A stretch of DNA of 64,000 nucleotides from Pseudomonadota bacterium (lineage in GTDB: Bacteria; Pseudomonadota; Alphaproteobacteria; Sphingomonadales; Sphingomonadaceae). Of the stretch, positions 27,470 through 35,574 are shown piece by piece. The notes below the pieces were generated by a model. The model was not told where the DNA came from, did no database searches, and saw only the letters and a list, made by a program, of their open reading frames with translations. Location: positions 1 through 64,000 of the forward strand of contig JAEXAW010000078.1 in the NCBI GenBank assembly GCA_023458055.1, given 5' to 3'. Within the stretch, counting starts at the first letter, position 1, and each line of letters begins with the position of its first letter. The translations under genes and the position numbers were made by a program.

Positions 27470-29152
27470 ATGGCGAACTTGCACGCGTTCACGATTCCGG
27501 CGCAGGAATTTAACCGGCAGATGGGGCGGATTTTCGATTTGTCGGTGCCGGTCGATCCGGTGGACCGCAGCGCGCTCGCGATGCGCTTCAACGTGATTTC
27601 GGCCAATATGCGCGGATCGGTGCTCGCGGGCGTATTCATCGTGCCGCTTCTATGCTGGCATTTCTGGGATGTCGGCAATCGTCCGATGATGCTGCTCAGC
27701 GCCGCCGTGGTCATCTTCTTCTCGTTTCTCGCGCGCAAGCTGCTGTTGGTCGAGGCGCTCGCCGAAAAGCCCGAAACCTTGCACCAGATCAGCCGCATCC
27801 ACCTCATTCTCGCGGCCGGGATTGCGGCAGGCTGGACGGGTCTATGTCTCGCGGTCGTCTTTCATACCGACGCTTCGGCGCAATATGTTGCGGGCGGCAT
27901 CCAGATCGCGCTGCTCGGCATCGGCATTGCGCGCTATATTTATTTTCCGCTCGCCTTCGTCCTTTATTCGACCATTTTGATGGGGGGCTTCATCGCCTCG
28001 GTCCTGTTTGCCAACCAGTTTGGCGGCGACTGGCTGCTGTGGGTGCTGACGCTATTTTTCTGCCTATTTATGACCATGACTGCGGTCGCCCAGACCTTCT
28101 GGTTTGACCAGGGCCACCGGCTGTCGCAGCAATTATTGCTCGCCGAGGAAGAACGGCGCAACAAGGAAGCGGTCGAGGCGGAGATCCGCCGCGTCGAAGA
28201 ACAACAGGCAAGCCAGCAATTGCTCGCGACCGAACGCGAACGCTCGACAGAAGCAGAACAGCGCAAGGCCCAGGCCGAACAGCATAAAGCCGACGCCGAC
28301 CGGCGCACCGGAGAGATGGTCGCGCTTGCCAACCAATATGAAAAGCAGGTCATGATGCTGGTGAGCGAAGTCGCCAAGGTTGTCGGCCAGGTCGCGGATT
28401 CGACTAAGCATCTCAGCCGCTTTTCCTCGGACATTATTGCACAGTCCGATCAGGTGATGCGCTCCAGCACCGCCGCGTGCGAAGCCAGCCTGTCGATTGC
28501 GACCTCGGTCGATGAAATGTCGATGTCCTTCCGCGAGATCGCCGATCAGGTCGGCCAACAGGCCAGCGCCAGCGAAGAAGCGCATCAATTGTCGCGCGAA
28601 AGCCGTGAACAGGTTGCCGCTCTGTCGCGCGATACCGCCGATATTGATACGGTGGTGCAACTGGTCAACAGCGTGTCGGGGCAGACCAATTTGCTCGCGC
28701 TCAACGCGTCGATCGAAGCCTCGCGTGCGGGCGAAGCGGGGCGCGGTTTTGCCGTGGTGGCGGAAGAGGTCAAATCACTCGCCAAACAGTCGCACAGTTC
28801 GGCAACCACGATCAGCAAGCAGATCGGCGCGATCCAAAATTCGCTGGACGATGTGGTGGCGACGATCTCCGATACGGGCGACCGCATCGAAGGGATGGCG
28901 CGGATTGCGACGAATATTGCGGTGGTGATGGAGCAGCAGCGCGATACGACGCAGGGCATCAGCCATAACGCAGCGCAGGCGGCCAATGGCAGCGACGAGG
29001 CGCGCAACGCAACCGAGCGACTGGGTAACCGGCTGCGCGAGGCAGGGGGGCTCATCGAAACCCTGCTCAACACCAGCACCGAACTGGATGGCCTCGCCAA
29101 TCATCTGCACAGCCAGACGGGGCTATTCCTCGACCGGCTGCGCACTACTTAA
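27470..29152 (+). CDS. Methyl-accepting chemotaxis protein, membrane-bound
   Basis: 560 residues from the ATG at 27470. Five or six hydrophobic segments lie between about residues 45 and 205. I see no large periplasmic sensor domain and no clear HAMP domain. A long charged coiled coil follows (about 210-290, EERRNKEAVEAEIRRVEEQQ), then the signalling domain with the conserved hairpin tip (SGQTNLLALNASIEASRAG, near residue 415) that contacts CheA and CheW. No other chemotaxis gene is nearby, so it is an orphan receptor. The multi-helix sensor part suggests it senses a membrane or redox signal (inference). Confidence 0.88.
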   Translation: MANLHAFTIPAQEFNRQMGRIFDLSVPVDPVDRSALAMRFNVISANMRGSVLAGVFIVPLLCWHFWDVGNRPMMLLSAAVVIFFSFLARKLLLVEALAEKPETLHQISRIHLILAAGIAAGWTGLCLAVVFHTDASAQYVAGGIQIALLGIGIARYIYFPLAFVLYSTILMGGFIASVLFANQFGGDWLLWVLTLFFCLFMTMTAVAQTFWFDQGHRLSQQLLLAEEERRNKEAVEAEIRRVEEQQASQQLLATERERSTEAEQRKAQAEQHKADADRRTGEMVALANQYEKQVMMLVSEVAKVVGQVADSTKHLSRFSSDIIAQSDQVMRSSTAACEASLSIATSVDEMSMSFREIADQVGQQASASEEAHQLSRESREQVAALSRDTADIDTVVQLVNSVSGQTNLLALNASIEASRAGEAGRGFAVVAEEVKSLAKQSHSSATTISKQIGAIQNSLDDVVATISDTGDRIEGMARIATNIAVVMEQQRDTTQGISHNAAQAANGSDEARNATERLGNRLREAGGLIETLLNTSTELDGLANHLHSQTGLFLDRLRTT

Positions 29153-29163
29153 GAGCAAGACTC

Positions 29164-30492
29164 CTATCTGGCCTTTTCGCGGCTAAGGCGGGTCATCAGG
29201 ATTGCCGCGCGCTTGGCCTGGCGTTTGATGCTGTCGAGGTCGACCGTCTCGCCGGGCGCATGGTCGCCGCTGGAATCGGTACCGAGCCCGACGAGGCCGT
29301 CGACATCCTGCGCGACAAAGCTGATATCGCCCGCGCCGCGCTTCAGCGGATCGAGCGCGCCCATTTGGGGGAGGCCCAGGTCGGTGTTGACGCCATTTAA
29401 TTTGGCGAGCAGCGCCTTGTTGCCTGCGGTCGGGGCCATCGCCGGATAAGCGCCGGCATCAAAGCTAATTTCCGCGCTGGTGAGCGGCAGATGCTCCGCG
29501 ACAATCGCCTTCATCTTGGTGCGCACGCGTTCGGATTGTTCTTCCGAAAGCGTGCGGAAATCGCCGCGCGCCATCGCAATGGCCGGGATGATATTGGTCT
29601 TGCCCTTGGCCTCCATACGCACGCCATCCTTGTCGAGCGTGGCTTCCTGCCCGCCGCCGATAATGCCGACATTGAAGGTCAGATTGGGTTCGGGAAGCTC
29701 GGTGCGGAAACGGCTGAGGATACGGGTCATTTCATAGATCGCCCCATCACCCGATGACGCGCTGAAAATCCCCGAGCTATGCCCGGTCTTGCCGGTGGTG
29801 GTAAGCCGCCAACTGTTCGACGAGCGCCGCGCGATGCTCCCCATATCCTTGCCATCCTCAACCGACAGCCCTTCAAAATCGAGCGCGACATCGGCCCGCT
29901 TGCCAGCCGCGATCAGGCTGGCGCGCGCGGTCTCAATCGGGTCGCCGGAATCTTCTTCATCGCCGGTCATGACGATTTCGATATTGGCATCCTTGAGCGT
30001 GCCCGCCGCCTTCATTGCGCGCAGCGCCGATACGATGACGACGAGGCCGCCCTTGTCATCCCCCGCGCCGGGGCCTTCGCCCAAATCCTTGCCGCCGTCC
30101 CTTTTGCGGGTGAATGTCTGAAACGGAGAATCGGGTTCAAACACCGTGTCGAGATGCGCGACGAGGAGCAATTTTTTGGTCCCCGCCTTGCCCTTTTTGG
30201 TGGCAATGAGGTGGCCCGCCCGCTTGGTCGCGGTCATATCCTCCCATTGGAGGGTGAAGCCGAGCGGTTCCAACTCGGCGCGCATCATCTCGGACACCTT
30301 CTTGACGCCCTCGATATTCATGCTCCCGCTATTCTGGTTGACCAGCTTTTCTAGGAGAGAGACGGTGCGCTCATATTCGGCGTCCACGGTCGCGGTCATC
30401 TTGGTCTCGGCAGGCGAGAGTTGGGCGAGGGCTGGGGTGGAGGTGAGGAGCAGGGCGAGGATGGAGGCTTTGGCCAGATGGTTGGCGCGCAT
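29164..30492 (-). CDS. Secreted M20 family metallopeptidase (glutamate carboxypeptidase-like)
   Basis: 442 residues from the ATG at 30492 (GGGAG upstream). A signal peptide is clear (ASILALLLTSTPALAQ, cleavage near residue 24), so it acts in the periplasm or outside. The dizinc residues of family M20 are visible: His in LLLVAHLDTVF, Asp in GPGAGDDKGG, the catalytic Glu pair in MTGDEEDSGDP, and a final metal-binding His in SSGDHAPGE. A dimerisation domain with LTTTGKTGHSSGIF is inserted. It resembles carboxypeptidase G2-like enzymes that release C-terminal Glu. It is monocistronic and converges with the MCP gene at 29152. Confidence 0.88.
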   Translation of the reverse strand: MRANHLAKASILALLLTSTPALAQLSPAETKMTATVDAEYERTVSLLEKLVNQNSGSMNIEGVKKVSEMMRAELEPLGFTLQWEDMTATKRAGHLIATKKGKAGTKKLLLVAHLDTVFEPDSPFQTFTRKRDGGKDLGEGPGAGDDKGGLVVIVSALRAMKAAGTLKDANIEIVMTGDEEDSGDPIETARASLIAAGKRADVALDFEGLSVEDGKDMGSIARRSSNSWRLTTTGKTGHSSGIFSASSGDGAIYEMTRILSRFRTELPEPNLTFNVGIIGGGQEATLDKDGVRMEAKGKTNIIPAIAMARGDFRTLSEEQSERVRTKMKAIVAEHLPLTSAEISFDAGAYPAMAPTAGNKALLAKLNGVNTDLGLPQMGALDPLKRGAGDISFVAQDVDGLVGLGTDSSGDHAPGETVDLDSIKRQAKRAAILMTRLSREKAR

Positions 30493-30557
30493 GGAGGTCT
30501 CCCGGATGATTGATTTGCGGCACCTTAGCGGTAAAATCGGGCAAGGCAAAAATCAAT

Positions 30558-30695
30558 TCCTCCCCGGAACGGGGAGGGGGACCATTGCGAAGCAATGGTG
30601 GAGGGGTCCCACCTCACCGCCAGCGTTGCGTCTAAAGGAGAGGTGGGACCCCTCCGTCAGCACTGCGTGCTGCCACCTCCCCGTTCCGGGGAGGA
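30558..30695. repeat. Nested palindromic element (about 138 bp)
   Basis: The outer arms CCTCCCCGGAACGGGGAGG (30559-30577) and its reverse complement (30676-30694) are perfect, and each is itself nearly palindromic. The inner 16-base arms GGAGGGGTCCCACCTC (30600-30615) and 30640-30655 are also perfect. Two small hairpins sit between outer and inner arms: ACCATTGC/GCAATGGT (30581-30599) and CAGCAC/GTGCTG (30659-30673). The whole could extrude as a cruciform. It lies between the M20 gene start and the glnA terminator and has no coding content. Confidence 0.85.
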
Positions 30696-30702
30696 TTTGG
30701 AT

Positions 30703-30737
30703 AAAAAAAGCCCGGAACGTCCCCGTCCCGGGCCTTT
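30703..30737 (-). terminator. Rho-independent terminator after glnA
   Basis: On the minus strand a GC stem (GCCCGG at 30710-30715 with CCGGGC at 30728-30733) is followed by seven T (30709-30703). It starts about 25 bases after the glnA stop. Confidence 0.75.
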
Positions 30738-30761
30738 TCTTTCGCGTAAAGGTGTAAACCC

Positions 30762-32177
30762 TTACCCGCTATAATACATATCGAATTCGACCGGGCTCGG
30801 GGTCATGTCGAAGCGGTGGACTTCGTCCCATTTGATCGCGATGTACGCCTCGATCTGGTCCTTCGAGAAGACGTCGCCCTTGAGCAAGAAGTCATGGTCG
30901 GCCTGGAGGCTCTCCAAGGCTTCGCGCAGGCTCGCGCACACGGTCGGGACTTGCTCCAGCTCTGCAGGCGGCAGGTCATAAAGGTTTTTGTCCATCGCAT
31001 CGCCGGGGTGGATCTTGTTCTGGATGCCATCAAGCCCCGCCATCAGCATCGAGGCATAGCACAGATAGGGGTTGGCCATCGCGTCGGGGAAACGGAACTC
31101 GACGCGCTTTGCCTTCGCGCCCGCGCCGTACGGGATGCGGCACGAGGCTGAACGGTTGCGGCTCGAATAAGCGAGCAGCACCGGCGCTTCAAAGCCCGGC
31201 ACCAGCCGCTTGTAGCTGTTGGTCGTCGGGTTGGTGAAGGCGTTGAGCGCCTTGGCGTGCTTGATCACGCCGCCGATGAAATAAAGCGCCATGTCGGAAA
31301 GGCCCGCATAGCCATTGCCGGCAAACAGCGGATCCTTGCCCTGCCAGATCGAGATGTGCGTGTGCATCCCCGAACCGTTATCGTCCTTGATCGGCTTCGG
31401 CATGAACGTCGCGGACTTGCCATAAGCATGCGCGACCTGATGGACGACATATTTATAGACCTGCATCCGATCCGCGGTTTGCGTGAGCGTGCCGAAAGTG
31501 AGGCCAAGTTCATGCTGGGCGGCGGCAACTTCATGGTGATGCTTGTCACACGGCAGGCCCATTTCGAGCATCGTCGCGACCATCTCGCCGCGAATATCGA
31601 CGGCGCTGTCCACGGGCGCTACGGGGAAGTATCCGCCCTTGGCGCGCGGCCGGTGACCCATATTGCCGCCTTCATATTCGCGGCCCGTATTGGTCGGGAG
31701 TTCGATGTCATCGAGCTTGTAGAAGCTGTGATTATAGCCGGTCGAAAACTGGACGTCGTCGAACATGAAAAATTCAGCTTCCGGGCCGACATAAACGGTA
31801 TCGCCAATGCCGGTCGATTTCACGAAGGCTTCGGCGCGCTTGGCGGTCGAGCGCGGATCGCGATTGTAAAGCTCGCCGCTGCTGGGGTCGACGATATCGC
31901 AAATCACGATCAGCATCGGGGTCGCGCTGAACGGATCGACATAGACCGCTTCCAAATCGGGCATCAGCACCATGTCGGATTCGTTGATCGCCTTCCAGCC
32001 CTCGATCGACGAGCCATCGAACATCAGGCCATCGGTGAACATATCTTCGTCCATGAGGCTCGCGACCATGGTCAAGTGCTGCCACTTGCCCTTGGGGTCG
32101 GTGAAGCGGAGATCGACCCATTCGATTTCCTCATCCTTGATGCGCTTGACGATGTCTGCGGGTTTGGTTTTAGCCAT
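30762..32177 (-). CDS. glnA: Glutamine synthetase type I
   Basis: 471 residues, the normal length of GSI. It makes glutamine from glutamate, ammonia and ATP as a dodecamer. Visible features: the N-terminal beta-grasp with FTDPKGKWQHLT, the metal and substrate residues in EAEFFMFD, the signature MFDGSSIEGW, the ATP region KPIKDDNGSGMHTHIS, and the adenylylation Tyr in NLYDLPPAE near residue 400, so it is probably switched off by GlnE. GGAAGG lies about 9 bases before the start. It follows glnB on the same strand, with a REP doublet between them. Confidence 0.97.
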   Translation of the reverse strand: MAKTKPADIVKRIKDEEIEWVDLRFTDPKGKWQHLTMVASLMDEDMFTDGLMFDGSSIEGWKAINESDMVLMPDLEAVYVDPFSATPMLIVICDIVDPSSGELYNRDPRSTAKRAEAFVKSTGIGDTVYVGPEAEFFMFDDVQFSTGYNHSFYKLDDIELPTNTGREYEGGNMGHRPRAKGGYFPVAPVDSAVDIRGEMVATMLEMGLPCDKHHHEVAAAQHELGLTFGTLTQTADRMQVYKYVVHQVAHAYGKSATFMPKPIKDDNGSGMHTHISIWQGKDPLFAGNGYAGLSDMALYFIGGVIKHAKALNAFTNPTTNSYKRLVPGFEAPVLLAYSSRNRSASCRIPYGAGAKAKRVEFRFPDAMANPYLCYASMLMAGLDGIQNKIHPGDAMDKNLYDLPPAELEQVPTVCASLREALESLQADHDFLLKGDVFSKDQIEAYIAIKWDEVHRFDMTPSPVEFDMYYSG

Positions 32178-32250
32178 GAGAATTAAGCCTTCCTGCTGAA
32201 TATTTGTTTTTTGGGTTTGGTTGGGTTTGGAAAATTAGGTCTGATCTATA

Positions 32251-32333
32251 TCCGTAGTCCTGAGCCTGTCGAAGGACGTGTCAAAGGACCGCGCAAGGCT
32301 GAAAGACGCCCTTCGACAAGCTCAGGGCTTCGG
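32251..32333. repeat. Composite REP-like doublet between glnB and glnA
   Basis: Left module CCGTAGTCCTGAG plus CTGTCGAAGGACG (32252-32278) and right module CGCCCTTCGACAAG plus CTCAGGGCTTCGG (32307-32333) face each other around a spacer of about 28 bases. Read on the opposite strand the unit matches the element at 16383-16455. It lies 10 bases after the glnB stop, inside the glnB-glnA gap. Confidence 0.85.
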
Positions 32334-32343
32334 TGTTGGGGGG

Positions 32344-32682
32344 CTAAATCGCGTCGCTGTCGCGTTCCCCGGTACGGATGCGCAGTGCGCTCTCGACCGG
32401 AATGACGAAAATTTTGCCATCGCCGATGCGGCCGGTTTGCGCGGCTTGGGCGATGGCCTCGACCACGCGCGGGGCGAGGTCATCATCGACCACGACTTCG
32501 AGTTTCACCTTGGGGAGAAAATCGACCACATATTCGGCTCCGCGATAAAGCTCGGTATGACCCTTTTGGCGTCCGAAACCTTTGGCCTCGGTCACGGTGA
32601 TGCCGGAAACGCCGACTTCATGGAGTGCCTCCTTGACCTCGTCCAGTTTGAACGGCTTGATGATCGCCTCGATCTTTTTCAT
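32344..32682 (-). CDS. glnB: Nitrogen regulatory protein P-II
   Basis: 112 residues, a complete PII trimer subunit. PII senses 2-oxoglutarate, ATP/ADP and, through uridylylation, glutamine; it controls glutamine synthetase adenylylation and NtrB. The T-loop is conserved with Tyr51 as the uridylylation site (TELYRGAEYVVDFLPK), and the B-loop is TGRIGDGKIF. GlnB rather than GlnK is supported by its place directly upstream of glnA. AAGGGGAA lies 7 bases before the start. A sigma-54-like promoter is seen about 70 bases upstream. Confidence 0.96.
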   Translation of the reverse strand: MKKIEAIIKPFKLDEVKEALHEVGVSGITVTEAKGFGRQKGHTELYRGAEYVVDFLPKVKLEVVVDDDLAPRVVEAIAQAAQTGRIGDGKIFVIPVESALRIRTGERDSDAI

Positions 32683-32748
32683 GGTTTTCCCCTTTAGGCG
32701 CGCCGCCCAAGGGGAGGGGCAGCGCGCAATTCATGCTGCGCTGCAATA

Positions 32749-32764
32749 TGCCAGAAGCGTGCCA
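32749..32764 (-). promoter_or_regulatory. Candidate sigma-54 (RpoN) promoter of glnB
   Basis: The minus strand reads TGGCACGCTTCTGGCA. It fits the -24/-12 consensus TGGCACG-N4-TTGC with one mismatch, and GG and GC are exactly 12 bases apart. Transcription would start near 32738, leaving about 55 bases to the glnB ATG. This matches NtrC-controlled glnBA expression in other alphaproteobacteria. Confidence 0.6.
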
Positions 32765-32816
32765 AATGGTGAATCGTGGGGGGAGGCGGGGACGGTGAGG
32801 TGTGGATAAGGGGGTT

Positions 32817-32856
32817 TGCCTATTTTTTAGGCAGGTTGGGTGCAGGAATGCCTAAA
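32817..32856. repeat. Inverted repeats of TGCCTA upstream of glnB
   Basis: TGCCTA (32817-32822) and TAGGCA (32828-32833) form a 6-bp hairpin with five T in the loop; TTTAGGCA (32826-32833) also pairs perfectly with TGCCTAAA (32849-32856). Three copies of the same half-site within 40 bases suggest a protein-binding site or alternative hairpins. They lie 50-90 bases upstream of the sigma-54-like promoter, where enhancer sites are expected, but they do not match the NtrC consensus. Confidence 0.5.
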
Positions 32857-32873
32857 TTGAGTGCATACTGTCC

Positions 32874-32895
32874 ACCCTCCCTAGCAAGGGAGGGT
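32874..32895. terminator. Perfect hairpin after map
   Basis: ACCCTCCCT (32874-32882) and AGGGAGGGT (32887-32895) pair with a 4-base loop. It lies 10 bases after the map stop on the minus strand. No T-run follows on either strand, so it is a weak terminator or an RNA-stabilising hairpin. Confidence 0.45.
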
Positions 32896-32905
32896 GAAGA
32901 CGCCC

Positions 32906-33730
32906 TCAATAAGGCGGCTTATTCCGTCCCGTCGGGCTCGCCGTGAAAATCTCGTTGCCGGTTTCGGTAATTCCGATGCTGTGCTCAAACTGCGCCGATA
33001 GGGACCGGTCGCGGGTCACCGCCGTCCAGCCGTCGTCCAAGATTTTCACCCCATCCTTGCCGATATTGATCATCGGTTCGATGGTGAAGAACATGCCGGG
33101 TTTGAGTTCCGGCCCCGTGCCAGCGCGCGCTGCGTGGACGACCTCGGGCGCATCATGGAATAACCGCCCGATGCCATGGCCGCAAAAATCGCGCACCACG
33201 CCGTAGCGATATTTCGACGCATGAGCGTAAATCGCCGCGCCAATATCGCCCAGCCTCGCGCCGGGTTGCGCGGCTTCAATGCCGGCCATCAGGCATTCGT
33301 AAGTGGCCTCGACCAGCCGTTTGGCCTTGATCGACACATCACCGACCAGATAGGTGCGGTTCGTGTCGCCATGCCAGCCATCGACAATGGGGGTCACGTC
33401 GACATTGACGATATCGCCATCCTTCAAGGGCTTGTCGTTAGGGATACCGTGGCACACCACATTGTTGATCGAGGTGCACGAACTATGCGCATAGCCGCGA
33501 TAGCCGAGCGTTGCGGGAATCCCGCCGCCCGCGAGCGTCATCTCGCGCACCTTGTCGTCAATCTCGGTCGTGGTTACCCCCGGCACGATGAAGTCGGCGA
33601 GCGCATCCAATATTTGCGCGGCGAGCAGCCCCGCCTTGCGCATGCCGGCAAAGCCTTCGGGGCCGTGGAGTTTGATGGTGCCATCGCGGTGCGGCACGCT
33701 TGCGTCTGTCATAATCTGATATTCAACCAT
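32906..33730 (-). CDS. map: Type I methionine aminopeptidase
   Basis: 274 residues. It removes the initiator Met from new proteins. The five metal ligands of the pita-bread fold are visible: Asp in VDVTPIVDGWHGDTNRTY (two Asp), His in HGIGRLFHDAPEV, Glu in FTIEPMINIG, and a final Glu in the AQFEHSIGIT region. The length is normal for a type Ia enzyme with a ~20-residue extension (RDGTIKLHGPEGFAGMRKAG). Two starts are possible, 33730 and 33712; I kept the first because the extra residues resemble those I recall from other sphingomonad homologs. It diverges from the cinA-type gene, 65 bases away. Confidence 0.96.
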   Translation of the reverse strand: MVEYQIMTDASVPHRDGTIKLHGPEGFAGMRKAGLLAAQILDALADFIVPGVTTTEIDDKVREMTLAGGGIPATLGYRGYAHSSCTSINNVVCHGIPNDKPLKDGDIVNVDVTPIVDGWHGDTNRTYLVGDVSIKAKRLVEATYECLMAGIEAAQPGARLGDIGAAIYAHASKYRYGVVRDFCGHGIGRLFHDAPEVVHAARAGTGPELKPGMFFTIEPMINIGKDGVKILDDGWTAVTRDRSLSAQFEHSIGITETGNEIFTASPTGRNKPPY

Positions 33731-33795
33731 GGAAACGCATATAGCGGCAAAGGACGCACTTTGCGAGGGGGGAGAAAAGGGCTAAGCCTTCGCGC

Positions 33796-34557
33796 ATGAC
33801 AACAGACCGTATCTGGACCGCAGGGATCGTCATCATTGGTGACGAGATTTTATCGGGGCGCACCGAGGACAAGAATATCAGCCAGATTGCAAGCTGGCTC
33901 AATGTGCAGGGCATTCGCCTGCGCGAGGTGCGCGTGGTGCCGGACGTCGAGGACGAAATTGTCGCGGCGGTCAATGCGTTGCGCGCCCGCTATGATTATC
34001 TGTTCACCACCGGCGGGATCGGGCCGACGCATGATGATATTACGGTCGATGCGATTGCCAAGGCATTGGGCGTACCGGTGGTGATCCACCCCGAAGCGCG
34101 GGCGGTGCTCGATCGTTATTATGAAACGCGCGGCGGACTCAACGAAGGACGCTTGCGCATGGCGCGGGTGCCGGATGGCGCAGAGCTCATCCCCAATCCG
34201 ATGTCGGGCGCGCCGGGCATCCGCATCGGCAATATGTTCATCATGGCGGGGGTGCCGCATATTACGGCGGGGATGCTGGCGGGGCTGGATGGCAAGCTGG
34301 AAGGCGGCGCGCCTTTGGTGTCGGTCACGCTCGGAGCGTATGCGCCCGAAAGCGAGATTGCCGAAATGCTGCAGGCCGCCGAACATCATCATCCCGGCTG
34401 CCAGGTCGGGAGCTATCCTTTTTATCGGCAAGGACGCGTCGGCGGCAATTTTGTCGTGCGCTCGACCAGTCGCGCCGATGCCGAGGCGTGTGCCGCCGAG
34501 ATAGCCGAAGGCCTTAAGGCCAAGGGCTATGAGCCGGTTGCTGGAGGAATCGAATGA
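33796..34557 (+). CDS. Molybdopterin-binding/CinA-like protein
   Basis: 253 residues. The first ~170 residues are a MoaB/Mog-like domain of the CinA type, with the start pattern AGIVIIGDEILSGRTEDKN and the binding motif TTGGIGPTHDDITVDA near residues 73-88. The C-terminal nicotinamide-nucleotide deamidase domain of full CinA is absent; many alphaproteobacteria keep the two as separate genes. Family members have ADP-ribose or NMN-related activity, so a role in nucleotide repair is possible but not shown here. It overlaps the next lipoprotein gene by ATGA. Confidence 0.85.
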   Translation: MTTDRIWTAGIVIIGDEILSGRTEDKNISQIASWLNVQGIRLREVRVVPDVEDEIVAAVNALRARYDYLFTTGGIGPTHDDITVDAIAKALGVPVVIHPEARAVLDRYYETRGGLNEGRLRMARVPDGAELIPNPMSGAPGIRIGNMFIMAGVPHITAGMLAGLDGKLEGGAPLVSVTLGAYAPESEIAEMLQAAEHHHPGCQVGSYPFYRQGRVGGNFVVRSTSRADAEACAAEIAEGLKAKGYEPVAGGIE

Positions 34558-34877
34558 ACAAGCTATTGATCGCGGGACTCGCCGCCGCCCTCAGCCTGTC
34601 GCTCGCCGCCTGCGCCACGCCGGAAATGCAGCTGCGCGACGGCCTCCACCGCGCGGGCCTCTCCAAACCAGTCTCTGCCTGCATGGCCGACCGCATGGTG
34701 GATCGCCTGTCGCTGTTGCAATTGCGCCGCCTGTCCTCGCTGCAAGGGTTGAAAGGCAAGCGCCTCACCGACATGCCGATGGCCGAATTTCTCCACAAGG
34801 TCCGCGCGCTCAAGGATCCCGAAATATTGGGCGTGACCACCAGTTCGGCGGCGGTCTGCGCGGTGAAGCAGATTTAA
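34554..34877 (+). CDS. Small predicted lipoprotein, unknown
   Basis: 107 residues. The signal peptide is clear (LLIAGLAAALSLSLAAC), with the lipidated Cys at about residue 20. Two further Cys at about 43 and 102 could form a disulfide. The mature part is a helical segment (LSLLQLRRLSSLQGLKGKRL). Its ATG overlaps the stop of the CinA-like gene (ATGA), and GGAGG lies 5-9 bases before it, so the two are translated together. No family recognised. Confidence 0.75.
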   Translation: MNKLLIAGLAAALSLSLAACATPEMQLRDGLHRAGLSKPVSACMADRMVDRLSLLQLRRLSSLQGLKGKRLTDMPMAEFLHKVRALKDPEILGVTTSSAAVCAVKQI

Positions 34878-34977
34878 TGGGTCCTGGCCCTAAGTACCGG
34901 GCCAATCTCCCCTGCTGAACCTTCCCGTACGCGCATTGGCCTTTTGACAATGTTCACTATATGTTCTATGCGGGGTG

Positions 34978-35526
34978 ATGGAGCTTACACCCCGTTCCTA
35001 TGCCTATTACCTCATGGCCAAGCCGCCGCCCGATGTGGCGGCTGCTTTATATGGTTGTGGTACCGGAGTTTTGCGGAACGGAGGAGAGCGGGTTCGTCTC
35101 GACCGGTTGCATTTCACTATGCTCGAATTGGGTAGACGGGTGGTTCCTGACCCGACGCTCATTGAAACGGTAAAGGAGATGCTCGAAGGGTTTGATTGCA
35201 CGCCGATGCGGCTGGTAGTCGAAGAGATTGTCGGAGGAAAACGGGGAAATCTGTTTCTGCAACCGTCAGAACCATTGCGCGGCTTCGCGAGGGTGCGGGA
35301 GGCGTTGGTTCGGCAGTCATCTGGCACCTTGGCAATCTATGCGAAGCCGAAGCCGCATGTGACCCTCGGTTATGATATACGGCCTTTTGCGGCGCTTCCC
35401 ATTAATCCGGTTAGCTGGGTGCAGGAGGAAATCCTGTTGATCGAAAGCCATGTCGGCGCATCCCGCCATTTTGTGCACGGTCGCTGGCGGTTGAGCGCTG
35501 GCGACAGCCGGTGCAGGGCGGCCTGA
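34978..35526 (+). CDS. 2H phosphoesterase (2'-5' RNA ligase family)
   Basis: 182 residues. The two His-x-Thr motifs of the 2H superfamily are present and well spaced: HFTM at about residue 43 and HVTL at about residue 124. Such enzymes open or close 2',3'-cyclic phosphate or 2'-5' RNA links. I placed the start at the ATG at 34978; a GTG directly before it (34975) is the alternative, and neither has a well-spaced ribosome site. It stands between the lipoprotein and VOC genes, all on the plus strand. Confidence 0.8.
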   Translation: MELTPRSYAYYLMAKPPPDVAAALYGCGTGVLRNGGERVRLDRLHFTMLELGRRVVPDPTLIETVKEMLEGFDCTPMRLVVEEIVGGKRGNLFLQPSEPLRGFARVREALVRQSSGTLAIYAKPKPHVTLGYDIRPFAALPINPVSWVQEEILLIESHVGASRHFVHGRWRLSAGDSRCRAA

Positions 35527-35574
35527 TTTTATTAATGGCTGGGCAACCAAGGTGACAGGCTATAATCGGATACA

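Noticed and set aside
32830..32865. NtrC binding site from GGTGCA and AGTGCA
   Set aside because: The two half-sites have the same orientation and wrong spacing, so they do not form the NtrC dyad.
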